From: a virus
Reading direction: 5' to 3' (one strand)
Virus record (IMG/VR): IMGVR_UViG_3300007344_008457
Location: 1-49,527 of that record
Length of the DNA: 49,527 nucleotides
Shown: one piece after another, positions 1 to 7,621 of the stretch
How the letters are laid out: each line of letters opens with the position of its first letter
How positions within the stretch are numbered: the first letter of the stretch is position 1
Translations under genes and position numbers: made by a program
Notes under the pieces: generated by a model
What the model was told of the DNA's origin: nothing
Seen by the model: the letters and a program-made list of their open reading frames with translations, nothing else
Database searches by the model: none

Positions 1-129
1 AGATGTGCTGAAGGAAGTCCAAAAGTATTCAATAAAGAAGTAATTATGCTTCACAAAATCAAAGCTATGATGCGTACTGATATGCTTAAAAGATATGATG
101 GTACAAATATGGAAGTGAGGATTGCATGA
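1..129 (+). CDS. C-terminal end of an unidentified protein (partial)
   Basis: The reading frame is open from the left edge and stops at TGA 127-129, leaving 42 residues that include the string VIMLHKIKAMMRTDML. The fragment is too short to recognise. Its stop overlaps the next start in an ATGA arrangement, which suggests translational coupling and supports it as the end of a real gene. Function is unknown. Confidence 0.6.
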   Translation, partial: RCAEGSPKVFNKEVIMLHKIKAMMRTDMLKRYDGTNMEVRIA

Positions 130-305
130 CAGATGTAGAGATTTTAAAAGAATTTAGAAAAAGATTTGAAAATTCAGTTTTATATGATATGAATGTTGGT
201 AATTTATTAGAAATTATTGGTTTAGAAAAAATTAAAGAACATTTAAAAGAACAAAGAGGATATAGATTGGTAAAAATTAAAGATCATTGGAGGCATAATG
301 ATTAA
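126..305 (+). CDS. Small hypothetical protein (59 aa)
   Basis: A 59-residue frame runs from the ATG overlapping the upstream stop to TAA 303-305. It is rich in Lys, Glu, Leu and Ile, predicted mostly helical, with no cysteine, signal peptide or membrane segment. It overlaps the next gene by 8 bases, so it is probably translated as part of the same operon. I do not recognise a family. The overlaps at both ends are the main support. Confidence 0.55.
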   Translation: MTDVEILKEFRKRFENSVLYDMNVGNLLEIIGLEKIKEHLKEQRGYRLVKIKDHWRHND

Positions 306-588
306 ATATCTATTTCTATTTTTAATGAGTTTTTCATTAGCAGCAAATGCTAATTCACTTTATAAAAGAAAATGTATGTCGTGTCACGGAAAAAAAGCCG
401 AAGGGAAAAAATCACAAAAAGCCCCCAGACTTGCCGGGCAACACGCATGGTACATTGAAGATCAGGTTAAATTGATTCGAGATAAAAAACGCACAAGCGG
501 TTACTCAAAAAGAATGTATCCATTTGTAAAAAAACTAACCGACAAAGAAATTAAAGAACTAGCTAAATATCTTGAGGAATTAAAATGA
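298..588 (+). CDS. Secreted class I c-type cytochrome
   Basis: This 96-residue protein has a Sec-type signal peptide (hydrophobic core LFLFLMSFSLAANA, cleavage expected near residue 19) followed by a covalent haem motif CMSCH (Cys26, Cys29, His30). Next come the APRLAGQ string and a methionine at 73 before LTDKEI, which fits the sixth haem ligand in small cytochromes of the c553/c4 type. Mature length of about 77 residues matches a single-haem cytochrome. It would carry electrons in the periplasm after maturation by the host haem-attachment system. It overlaps both neighbours by a few bases, so it belongs to the phage operon. A phage cytochrome c is unusual. The redox partner cannot be inferred. 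Confidence 0.85.
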   Translation: MIKYLFLFLMSFSLAANANSLYKRKCMSCHGKKAEGKKSQKAPRLAGQHAWYIEDQVKLIRDKKRTSGYSKRMYPFVKKLTDKEIKELAKYLEELK

Positions 589-911
589 GTTATGATGTGC
601 AAATTACTGTAAATACTGGTTTTGAAGATGTTTGCGTTGAAGAATGTGGTAATTACACTTATAATGTATCAGAAATGTATTATGATGCCTTTGATTTAAA
701 GGAAGGCCTAAGAGGTCTCCATGATATGGGTTGTGAAAGTGCTAGAAAACACTTGGCTGATGCAATTGAAAAAATAGAATCAGACCCATCTAAATATAGA
801 AAAATGAATCCTAAAAATGGGTGGGGTGATTATGAAGGTGCCTTAAACTTTCTAAGAAGAATTAGAAAAGATTGTGCAAAACACCCCAAAGCTAAAGTGG
901 GGATATATTAA
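585..911 (+). CDS. Conserved phage protein (108 aa), function unknown
   Basis: The protein contains GNYTYNVSEMYYDAF near the N-terminus, then LRGLHDMGC, and later NPKNGWGDYEGALNFL followed by a basic stretch with KHPKAKV. I recognise this pattern (NYT-NVS-M, NGWGDYEGAL-FL, C-HP-A-V) from small hypothetical proteins scattered among unrelated phages, but no function is known to me. It has no signal peptide or membrane segment. It starts with ATGA coupling to the cytochrome gene and ends in TAATG with the next gene. Confidence 0.75.
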   Translation: MSYDVQITVNTGFEDVCVEECGNYTYNVSEMYYDAFDLKEGLRGLHDMGCESARKHLADAIEKIESDPSKYRKMNPKNGWGDYEGALNFLRRIRKDCAKHPKAKVGIY

Positions 912-1057
912 TGAAAAAAAAACATATTGTTAAAGCAGTTCTAATAATTGGATTTTTACTTTTTTTAAATTATTTAGAGTCAACGGCTTGTAACAAAAAA
1001 GGCTCAATTGCTGATAAAATTAATTGGGCAGGCCATAACTGCCCCAAAAGTAAATAG
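911..1057 (+). CDS. Small single-span membrane or exported protein (48 aa)
   Basis: A 48-residue frame begins at the ATG overlapping the previous stop (TAATG). It has a basic N-terminus (MKKKH), one hydrophobic segment at about residues 8-22, and a short polar tail with two cysteines. It could be a membrane-anchored peptide or an uncleaved exported protein. It lies tail to tail with the endolysin gene, so a lysis-related role such as a holin or antiholin is possible, but nothing specific shows it. Positions 1058-1095 hold no gene. Confidence 0.5.
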   Translation: MKKKHIVKAVLIIGFLLFLNYLESTACNKKGSIADKINWAGHNCPKSK

Positions 1058-1095
1058 CATATTTGATTTTAATAAATTTTATGAAATATATATTA

Positions 1096-1500
1096 TTATT
1101 TTTTGCCCTTTAATTCAAAATGGGGAGCATCAAAAAAAGAATGGTCCTTGATGTTTCCATCGTCATTCCAATCAACCCCACTAACCAAGTCTACGCTCAT
1201 AGCTTTGGCAATACCAAGAACTTTTCCAGCAAACAAAATAAATCTTTCACGATTGGACCAATCTATGGGGTAAGGTACTACGTCAATGGCATGAGAATAG
1301 CCGTCTGCCTGTTTAAGATGCTTAGAATTCATTGTCTGTGATTTTCCAGTTCTTACCAGCTCCTCTTGCTCTTCAACTGTTCTAACTCCTTGTAATATGG
1401 AACAATCAACATGTTTTATTACTTCATTAAAGACTTTCTGAATATCAGGATGGCAAGTCTCCAGTTTGGCCTTAGATTTGGCACTATAGCTGTAACCCAT
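1096..1500 (-). CDS. Endolysin, M15-type L-alanyl-D-glutamate/D-Ala peptidase
   Basis: This 134-residue protein matches compact phage endolysins of the M15 (VanY/T5 lysin-like) metallopeptidase family. SILQGVRTVEEQEELV is followed by SKH (His61), HAIDVVP (Asp73) and the C-terminal DAPHFEL, which supply the expected His/Asp/His zinc ligands. Length is typical for a single catalytic domain without a cell-wall binding domain. There is no signal peptide, so release needs a holin or equivalent. It is transcribed alone on the minus strand, divergent from the helicase gene. A good ribosome site (AAAGGAG) lies 7 bases upstream of ATG. Confidence 0.88.
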   Translation of the reverse strand: MGYSYSAKSKAKLETCHPDIQKVFNEVIKHVDCSILQGVRTVEEQEELVRTGKSQTMNSKHLKQADGYSHAIDVVPYPIDWSNRERFILFAGKVLGIAKAMSVDLVSGVDWNDDGNIKDHSFFDAPHFELKGKK

Positions 1501-1567
1501 TGAAATCTCCTTTTTTAAGTGTTTTTTTTGGTGTTTTTTGAATATTAAAAATTTTTTTTATGTATTT

Positions 1568-1580
1568 ACAAATCATTTGT
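1568..1580. promoter_or_regulatory. Palindrome between divergent genes, possible operator
   Basis: ACAAAT-C-ATTTGT is a perfect 6+1+6 inverted repeat. It lies in the 96-base gap between the endolysin and helicase genes and its last base is the first base of the extended -10 box at 1580. A protein bound here would block that promoter. No second copy or known binder was identified, so the operator role is inference. Confidence 0.35.
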
Positions 1581-1588
1581 GATATTAT
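1580..1588 (+). promoter_or_regulatory. Extended -10 promoter for the helicase gene
   Basis: TGATATTAT followed by A is the same ten-base string found before six other genes here. With TATTAT at 1583-1588 the expected start of transcription is about 1594-1596. That rules out the upstream ATG at 1579 and makes ATG 1597 the likely start, with essentially no leader and no ribosome site. No convincing -35 box is seen at 17 bases. Confidence 0.65.
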
Positions 1589-1596
1589 ATAGTTAT

Positions 1597-4149
1597 ATGA
1601 TAAAGATTACAATAGAAAATCCAACCAAATGCTATCTCGAAACTTTTACCAAAGAAGTTGTTGATGATTTGAGAAAAAGCCTGACTTATAGTGATACGTC
1701 AGCTCAATTTGCTTTGCAAAAACTCAAAAAAAACAGGTGGTTACAGCAAAACAAGCCTCATACCTATGATTTGAGAAAAAAGGAACTGGAATCCAAACTA
1801 AAAACATGTATGCTTAGAATGGAATCGAACCAGAAATTATACTTTCACCCCGGCTCTTTACCATATTTGTCTGGGTATAGTTTTGATATACACAACCGTA
1901 TTAGCTATCCAGAGCCACGCAAAATGCCGTGGAGAAAGGCTTTGCCATTTGAGCTATATCCATACCAGAAAAAATCTGTAGAACGTCTTATTCAGGCAAA
2001 ACATGGCTGTGTAGAGCTTTGCACGGGATGTCACGTTAAGGGACAAGAAATATTAATGTATGATGGTTCTTTAAAAAAAGTGGAAGATATTGTTGTTGGT
2101 GATTTGTTAATGGGGCCAGATTCTAAACCTCGTAAAGTATTAAAACTACATAGAGGCAAAGAAAAAATGGCAAAAATTATTCCAGTTAAAGGGGAGTCTT
2201 TTATAGTTAATATGGGGCATATATTATCCTTGCAAAGAACTAATAATCAATCTCAATATCGTATAAAAAACAAAAAAAGAAGAAGTGATTTTAAAGGTAC
2301 AAATCCAATTGTAAATATATCAGTAAAAGATTATTTAAAACAAACAAAATCATTTAAACATAGATATAAACTATATAGAACAGGTATTGATTTTAAAAGC
2401 AAATTAACCGCTATCGACCCCTATATATTAGGTATTTGGCTTGGCAATGGGAATTCAGATGGTCCAGCTTTAACTACAATGGATTGCGAAATTAAAGAAA
2501 AATGGATGGAATACGCAAGGCAACTTGGTTTAATGATAAGAGAAGAAGTTATATCAAAAAACAATTTGTCTAAAACTTATTACATGTATAATCCACTTAG
2601 AGGAAAAGGGTTAAATGCACTAAAAAACAATCTAAAACATTACGACTTAATAAAAAACAAACATATTCCAAAAGATTTTAAAATAAATTCAGAAGAAACA
2701 AGACTTAAATTATTGGCTGGTGTAATAGATTCCGATGGATACTTAGGAAATAATTATTATGAAATTTCTCAGAAAAACAAAGAATTATCCGATGATATAC
2801 TTTTTATAGCAAGATCACTTGGTTTTGCAGCTTACCAAAAAAAAGAAAAAAAGAAAAGTCAAAATGGAATCGAAGGAACATATTATAGAATTACAATTTC
2901 TGGTAATATTAATAGAATACCAGTTATATTAGAAAGAAAAAAAGCAAAACCCAGAAAGCAAGTAAAAAATGTATTAAGAACAGGTTTTAAAGTAAAGCAA
3001 TTGCCAGAAAATGAATATTTTGGCTTTGAAGTTGACAACGATAATTTATATGTTATGGATGATTTTACCGTTACCCATAACTCAGGTAAGACAGCTATTA
3101 TTTTGACACTAGCCCGTGAGCTAGGTCTTAAGACCGTAATAGTTACACCTAGTAAGTCTATATTTCTAGAAATTTTGGAGAAATTTGAGCACCATTTTGG
3201 CAAATCTAATGTCGGAGCTTATGGTGGCGGTAAAAAAAGATTAGGTAAATTGTTTACAGTGTGCGTGTCAAAGTCACTAACAATGCTTAAACCGGGTACT
3301 GAAGCCTATGATTTCTTTGCTAATGCTGATGTAGTAATTGGCGATGAATCTCACACACTGGCGGCTGAAACTCTTGAAACAGTATTTCATGGTGTACTAA
3401 ACAATGTTCCATACCGATTCTTTTTATCAGGTACTCAGGTTAGGGGTGACGGAAAAGACAAGTTGCTAGAATCAATTATTGGAAAAAAAGTATATGAACT
3501 ACCAACAAAGGAAGCCGTAGATGGTGGGTACATTTGTCCAGTAAAATTTTTTGTTTTTGAAACTACAAGCAGAGACAGTAAAAACTATACAGACCCACTA
3601 AAAGCCAAAAGAAAACAATTTTTGTACAACCCAAACATTGCCGATATTGCGGCTAAAATTGCTAACTCAGCTTGGAATCAAGCTCAGGAATCAACATTAA
3701 TCTTGGTGGAGGAATTGGAACAGATTAGGATGTTGGTTGACAGGTTAAATGTTCCCTTTGAATATGTACATTCTGCATCAAAAGCTGATGCTGCTAGATT
3801 TGGTCTGGAAACTCGGAAAGTCGATGAAGCAGTTGAAGCTTTTAATCTTGGACAAGTAAGAGTTCTTATTGGTACAAGCTGTATTGCAACAGGAACAAAT
3901 ATGTACTGCACACACAATACTATAAATTGGGTTGGCGGCGGTTCTGAAACCAGAACTAAGCAGGGGGCTGTTGGTAGAAGTGTCCGTATTCTTGAAAACA
4001 GTAAATACAAGGGCTATCACAAGCCCAAGCCTTATTCAAAAATTTATGATTTTAGAGTAAGCAACATAAGTCTTTTAGAAAATCATTTGCAAAAAAGACT
4101 TTCTATGTATAAAGAAACAACAAATGAAATAAAATTTATAAAGGTGTAA
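1597..4149 (+). CDS. UvsW-like superfamily 2 helicase interrupted by an intein
   Basis: Extein parts on both sides of the intein form a superfamily 2 DNA helicase. ELCTG joins SGKTAIILTLARELG to make the Walker A loop, followed by a DE-H box (VIGDESHTL), the FLSGTQVRGDG motif III region, and a C-terminal helicase lobe with LIGTSCIATGTN and QGAVGRSVRI. This fits the UvsW/DEAD-like helicases that remodel replication forks and recombination intermediates. I start at ATG 1597 (850 residues before splicing, about 499 after) because the promoter at 1580 makes ATG 1579 unlikely to be transcribed. It ends one base before the sigma factor gene. The N-terminal 100 residues resemble the UvsW accessory domain only loosely. 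Confidence 0.88.
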   Translation: MIKITIENPTKCYLETFTKEVVDDLRKSLTYSDTSAQFALQKLKKNRWLQQNKPHTYDLRKKELESKLKTCMLRMESNQKLYFHPGSLPYLSGYSFDIHNRISYPEPRKMPWRKALPFELYPYQKKSVERLIQAKHGCVELCTGCHVKGQEILMYDGSLKKVEDIVVGDLLMGPDSKPRKVLKLHRGKEKMAKIIPVKGESFIVNMGHILSLQRTNNQSQYRIKNKKRRSDFKGTNPIVNISVKDYLKQTKSFKHRYKLYRTGIDFKSKLTAIDPYILGIWLGNGNSDGPALTTMDCEIKEKWMEYARQLGLMIREEVISKNNLSKTYYMYNPLRGKGLNALKNNLKHYDLIKNKHIPKDFKINSEETRLKLLAGVIDSDGYLGNNYYEISQKNKELSDDILFIARSLGFAAYQKKEKKKSQNGIEGTYYRITISGNINRIPVILERKKAKPRKQVKNVLRTGFKVKQLPENEYFGFEVDNDNLYVMDDFTVTHNSGKTAIILTLARELGLKTVIVTPSKSIFLEILEKFEHHFGKSNVGAYGGGKKRLGKLFTVCVSKSLTMLKPGTEAYDFFANADVVIGDESHTLAAETLETVFHGVLNNVPYRFFLSGTQVRGDGKDKLLESIIGKKVYELPTKEAVDGGYICPVKFFVFETTSRDSKNYTDPLKAKRKQFLYNPNIADIAAKIANSAWNQAQESTLILVEELEQIRMLVDRLNVPFEYVHSASKADAARFGLETRKVDEAVEAFNLGQVRVLIGTSCIATGTNMYCTHNTINWVGGGSETRTKQGAVGRSVRILENSKYKGYHKPKPYSKIYDFRVSNISLLENHLQKRLSMYKETTNEIKFIKV
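2029..3081 (+). mobile_element. Intein with LAGLIDADG homing endonuclease
   Basis: This 351-codon in-frame insertion begins with Cys (CHVKGQEILMYDG) and ends VTHN before an extein Ser, the expected self-splicing junctions. Block A-like and block B-like strings (VEDIVVGDLLMGPD; GHILSLQ) and the C-terminal FGFEVDNDNLYVMDDFTVTHN region are visible. Two dodecapeptide motifs, ILGIWLGNGNSDG and LLAGVIDSDGYLG, mark a DOD-type homing endonuclease. It splits the Walker A loop of the helicase exactly between CTG and SGKT, so the helicase is inactive until splicing. The endonuclease motifs look intact, suggesting it may still be mobile. Confidence 0.92.
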
Positions 4150-4150
4150 C

Positions 4151-5182
4151 ATGAACAGAAAGAAGGTCAACGACCCGGTTTTCTACAATTTAGCAAACAG
4201 TATTGCCAAAATACTAGAAAAAAATAATAAGGGCAAAAAATTAAATAAAAAAGAGTTTACTGCCCAACAAAAAGCTCAAGTTGAAAGAATAATGGAACTG
4301 GAAGAAATTTTCAAAGAAACCATTAATTTTTATAAACAAAGCGACAAAATATATCAAAAATTTTTAATATTTATTAAAATTGAAAAAGGAAATATTCTTA
4401 CAGCTAGGCCATATTTTAGAGAAGATTCAAAAACATTTGGCGAATTTATTTCGCCAGCATTTAAAGAAAATGATGTTCAGGAAATTAAAAGATTTCATAT
4501 TAATTATAAATTTATGATGTTTGTAATTGAAAATTGGCGAGGTAACTTGCCAAAAAAAGCCGCCAATGTTTGGAAAGAACATCAAAAAGTAAGGCAAAAA
4601 ATTATTGAAAATAGTATGCCATTAGCAATCAATATGGCTATGAAATTTTTTAAAGCTACACCTAAAAATCATTTAGGTCTTATGGATATGATTTCTTCAT
4701 CAGTAGCCGGGCTTTGTACAGGTGTAGATAAATGGGTAGGGCCATTTAGAACAGTTTTTAGAAGTGTATGTATTGCTAGAATGAAAAGTAATATCATGGA
4801 CTTATACAATCAAACTTCTCTTCACTATTTTCCATCTGACAAGAAAATTATTTATAAAGCTAACTTATTAAAAAGTCGTGAAAAGATTGAAGACCCTGAA
4901 TTACTATTAGAAGCCATTAATCATTATCTAAAAGAATCTGGTGATAAAAGAGTTCTTCAAGATTATGAACTTAACGATATACTTAATGGTTCAAATATTT
5001 GTAGTATTGAAACTGAAGTCGATAATGAAGGGTTTACGGTATATGATACTTATATAGACAAATCAAGTAATGTAGAAACAAAAGTAGCTAAAAAAGACGC
5101 ATTACAAACGGTTTTATATGCTTGTCAAAAATTAAAATTAATTGAACAAAAAGTAATAAAGCTTAAAGGAGTTGACTTATGA
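4151..5182 (+). CDS. Sigma-70 family factor lacking region 4.2
   Basis: The 343-residue protein carries a sigma region 2 signature at about residues 150-220: IIENSMPLAINMAMKF, then LGLMDMISSSVAGLCTGVDKW and the FRTVFRSVCIARMKSNIMD segment that corresponds to the -10 recognition helix. HYFPSD and YELNDILNG follow as a region 3-like part. The C-terminus ends in CQKLKLIEQKVIKLKGVDL, which resembles the start of region 4.1, and then stops before the helix-turn-helix that reads the -35 box. It would direct RNA polymerase to phage promoters, perhaps the extended -10 sites found here. It sits immediately after the helicase gene and overlaps the next start by 4 bases. Confidence 0.75.
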   Translation: MNRKKVNDPVFYNLANSIAKILEKNNKGKKLNKKEFTAQQKAQVERIMELEEIFKETINFYKQSDKIYQKFLIFIKIEKGNILTARPYFREDSKTFGEFISPAFKENDVQEIKRFHINYKFMMFVIENWRGNLPKKAANVWKEHQKVRQKIIENSMPLAINMAMKFFKATPKNHLGLMDMISSSVAGLCTGVDKWVGPFRTVFRSVCIARMKSNIMDLYNQTSLHYFPSDKKIIYKANLLKSREKIEDPELLLEAINHYLKESGDKRVLQDYELNDILNGSNICSIETEVDNEGFTVYDTYIDKSSNVETKVAKKDALQTVLYACQKLKLIEQKVIKLKGVDL

Positions 5183-5505
5183 ATGAAAAATCATCTTTTA
5201 ATGGTAATTTAATTTTGAAACCTCACAAAAAAATCAGGCAACTTGAAGAACATCAGGCGGTCACAGGTTTTGCCATAACAAAACAAAAAGTTGGAGTTGA
5301 AGGGCTTGAACTTTTAGTTGACGCAGCTATTGAAATAGGCAATAATATTAAGTGGATTAATAAAGGTACAAAAATTTATTTTAAAGAAGAAACTTTATAC
5401 ACTAAGGCTTGGGCCAAACAAATTTTAGAAAGCGAAGAATTTCCTGACGGCTTTATTGTTGGTGAAATGAAAGATGTAATTTTTATTAAGGATAAAAATG
5501 ACTAA
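5179..5505 (+). CDS. Hypothetical phage protein (108 aa), possibly a small beta-barrel
   Basis: ATG overlaps the sigma factor stop by 4 bases. The protein contains VEGLELLVDAAIEIG and then KGTKIYFKEETLYTKAWAKQ and FIVGEMKDVIFIKD. The beta-rich C-terminal part, with its KGTKIYFKEE and VGEMKDVIFI strings, is reminiscent of the GroES-like barrel of phage co-chaperonins such as gp31, but I am not sure. There are no cysteines and no signal peptide. Treat the co-chaperonin idea as a guess to be tested by structure prediction. Confidence 0.55.
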   Translation: MNEKSSFNGNLILKPHKKIRQLEEHQAVTGFAITKQKVGVEGLELLVDAAIEIGNNIKWINKGTKIYFKEETLYTKAWAKQILESEEFPDGFIVGEMKDVIFIKDKND

Positions 5506-5509
5506 GTAT

Positions 5510-6230
5510 AAAAAAAGGATTGAAATAAATGCCAAATAAACACACTTTAAAGTATGTCAAAAATACTATAGAAAAAGAAGGGTATAAATTACTTTCCAAT
5601 GAATACGAAGGTCAACTACAAAAATTAGATATAGAATGTAATAAGGGACATGTTTTTCCGATGTCTTTTAAGGTTTTTAAAGAAGGTCACAGGTGTTCTT
5701 ATTGTGCAGGAAAAAGACAATATAACATAGAAGAAGTCAGGGGTTTTTTTGAAGAAAAAGGTTACAAACTACTATCTACAAAATACAATGGCAATAAAGA
5801 AAAATTAAAAGTTTTAGGCCCAAACAACAAAGAATATGAAACTACACTGTTTTCTTTTAAAGTAAATGGGATAATACCTCATTTAAAAAATAAAATATAC
5901 AAAAACGAAGAATATTGTAGAGAAATATTTGAGGATATCACTGGTAAAAAATTTCCAAAAGAAAAACCTGATTGGCTTGTAAATGATAAGACAGGAAAAA
6001 AATTAGAATTGGATGGCTATTGTAAAGAATTAAAGTTAGCTTTTGAATACGATGGAAAACAACATTTTCAAAATACTGATTTTTTTAAAGAAGATTTTTT
6101 TACAATAAACAATAGAGATGAAATAAAAAACGACATTTGTAAAAAGAATGGCATAAAATTAATTAGGATACCATTTTATATAAAAGACAAAAAAAGTTAT
6201 ATAGAAAACAAAATAAAATTTAATAAATAT
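5510..6230 (+). mobile_element. Homing endonuclease insertion after codon 4 of the gp47-like gene
   Basis: Just upstream, ATG ACT AAG TAT (5498-5509) would join directly to TTA TAT GTA GGT GAT CCA (from 6231) to give MTKYLYVGDP, a normal start for a gp47/SbcD-type nuclease. Between them lies a 721-base insert with its own ribosome site (AAGGA) and ATG 5529. It encodes treble-clef-like repeats (C..GH..C..C) and a restriction-like core (LELDGYCKELKLAFEYDGKQHF; CKKNGIKLIRIPF) as in Vsr/EDxHD homing endonucleases. The insert has no stop and reads into the host gene. No intron structure fits, as only 19 bases precede the new start codon. Confidence 0.7.
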
Positions 6231-7202
6231 TTATATGTAGGTGATCCACATTTACAAATAAATAATTTAAAAGATTGTGAAAAATTAATAGATTTTATAG
6301 TAAAAATAGCAAAAGAAAATAACGTATCTACAATAGTTTTTTTAGGAGATTTGTTCCATACCCACGGCGTAATTAGAATAGAAGTATTTGATTTTTGGAA
6401 AAAAACTTTTAAAAGAATACAAAAACAATATGACGTAATAGCCTTAGTAGGAAATCACGACATGATTTTAGGGCAATCAAAAAATGCTGGTTTAAATTCT
6501 GTATCTCTTTTAGATGAGCAATACAAATATAACATAAACATTATTGACGTACCTACAGAAATAGATAATATAGGCTATATGCCATACTATGAAGATTACA
6601 AAAGTTTTTTAGAGGATTGTAAATATCTTTACGAACAAGGTGTTACAGGTTGCCTTATTGCTCACCAGACGTTTACTGGTGCTCAATATGAGAATGGGTT
6701 TTTTAGTGAGGAAGGAATTGACCCTGCGTTAGTTCCGCAACAAGAAATTATATCAGGTCATATTCACAAAAGCCAGCAAGTAGGAAAATGCTTTTATCCG
6801 GGTACTCCTAAATGGGATACAATGGCAGACGCTAATCAACCCAAAGGAATTTGGGTATTTGAACATGAAGACACTGGTGCTGTTAAATCAAAAAAATTTT
6901 TTTCAACTGAAAATATAGTTACACCAATTACCTCATATGAGGTCAAAGAAGGTGAAGAATTACCAGCACTTAATCCAGATGCTAGAAACTATGTGGTGCT
7001 TGAGGGTAAAACCGCTTGGATTAATAAAGTTAAAAAAGAATTAAAAGGTAAGGCTAATGTCAAGGTAAAACCAACTGATGTTAGGGTTGCTAAAGATATT
7101 AAAGATACTTCTATAACACTTGAAAAATATCTTGAGACAGAGTTTCAGCCAATTGAGGGTGTTAAAAAAGAAAGTATAAAAGAGTTTTTGAGGGAAGTAT
7201 GA
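5529..7202 (+). CDS. Homing-endonuclease domain fused to gp47/SbcD-like recombination nuclease
   Basis: Residues 1-234 are an endonuclease-like module (two zinc-binding-like repeats, then an FEYDGKQHF core). Residues 235-557 are a metallophosphoesterase-type nuclease: YVGDPHLQ, VFLGDLFHTH, LVGNHDM, LIAHQTF and SGHIHKSQ supply the Asp/His/Asn metal ligands of the Mre11/SbcD/gp47 family. With the gp46-like protein at 9819 it should form the exonuclease complex for recombination-dependent replication. No ATG, GTG or TTG lies near the YVGDP junction, so the nuclease can only be made as this fusion. The old start upstream now reads a 13-codon dead end. Ends with ATGA coupling to the next gene. Confidence 0.85.
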   Translation: MPNKHTLKYVKNTIEKEGYKLLSNEYEGQLQKLDIECNKGHVFPMSFKVFKEGHRCSYCAGKRQYNIEEVRGFFEEKGYKLLSTKYNGNKEKLKVLGPNNKEYETTLFSFKVNGIIPHLKNKIYKNEEYCREIFEDITGKKFPKEKPDWLVNDKTGKKLELDGYCKELKLAFEYDGKQHFQNTDFFKEDFFTINNRDEIKNDICKKNGIKLIRIPFYIKDKKSYIENKIKFNKYLYVGDPHLQINNLKDCEKLIDFIVKIAKENNVSTIVFLGDLFHTHGVIRIEVFDFWKKTFKRIQKQYDVIALVGNHDMILGQSKNAGLNSVSLLDEQYKYNINIIDVPTEIDNIGYMPYYEDYKSFLEDCKYLYEQGVTGCLIAHQTFTGAQYENGFFSEEGIDPALVPQQEIISGHIHKSQQVGKCFYPGTPKWDTMADANQPKGIWVFEHEDTGAVKSKKFFSTENIVTPITSYEVKEGEELPALNPDARNYVVLEGKTAWINKVKKELKGKANVKVKPTDVRVAKDIKDTSITLEKYLETEFQPIEGVKKESIKEFLREV

Positions 7203-7621
7203 AAACAGAAACCGTAAAAGCTATGCTAGAGGATATGAGAAAAATTACTATGCTAACTGGTGAAATCTCTAGTGTACATCAGGAAAGCCTGCAAAAATGG
7301 CCGTATATTGTTTTTGATGATGTTGAAGGTGTTGAGGTTAAATATGATTTAACAAAAGCCACAATGCAATCAACAAAACAAAATTTAGTTGAGTTTTTTG
7401 TTACGATGCCTAAAGGATATGAGAAAAAAGGTGTCATCGAAAATTTTGACGCTAGATGTAGAAATTTAGTTTCATGGGTGTGGCAAATGTTTTGGGTAGA
7501 TATTGAAGTCAAAGTATTTGTTAATGGTGTAAGGCGTTATTCTATGTTCAAACCAAGTCAAGATAAGCTAAAAGCACAACCCCCTCAAATTGGGCCAAAT
7601 GGACAGTTATCGGAGGAATAA
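7199..7621 (+). CDS. Hypothetical phage protein (140 aa)
   Basis: ATG overlaps the nuclease stop (ATGA) and the frame ends in TAATG with the next gene. The N-terminus is helical; the middle (WPYIVFDDVEGVEVKYDL; LVEFFVTMPKGYEKKG; DIEVKVFVNGVRRYSMF) is beta-rich, and the C-terminus is a Pro/Gly/Gln tail. No cysteine pairs, signal peptide or membrane segment. No family recognised. Its place between a recombination nuclease and a helix-turn-helix protein suggests DNA metabolism but nothing more specific. Confidence 0.6.
   Translation: MKTETVKAMLEDMRKITMLTGEISSVHQESLQKWPYIVFDDVEGVEVKYDLTKATMQSTKQNLVEFFVTMPKGYEKKGVIENFDARCRNLVSWVWQMFWVDIEVKVFVNGVRRYSMFKPSQDKLKAQPPQIGPNGQLSEE

Noticed and set aside
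1120-1341. 73-codon plus-strand frame across the endolysin gene
   Set aside because: It is antisense to a well-supported endolysin, lacks a ribosome site, and has no recognisable protein pattern.
5510-6230. Group I intron carrying the endonuclease
   Set aside because: Only 19 bases precede the endonuclease start and the frame reads directly into the downstream domain, leaving no room for an intron core.
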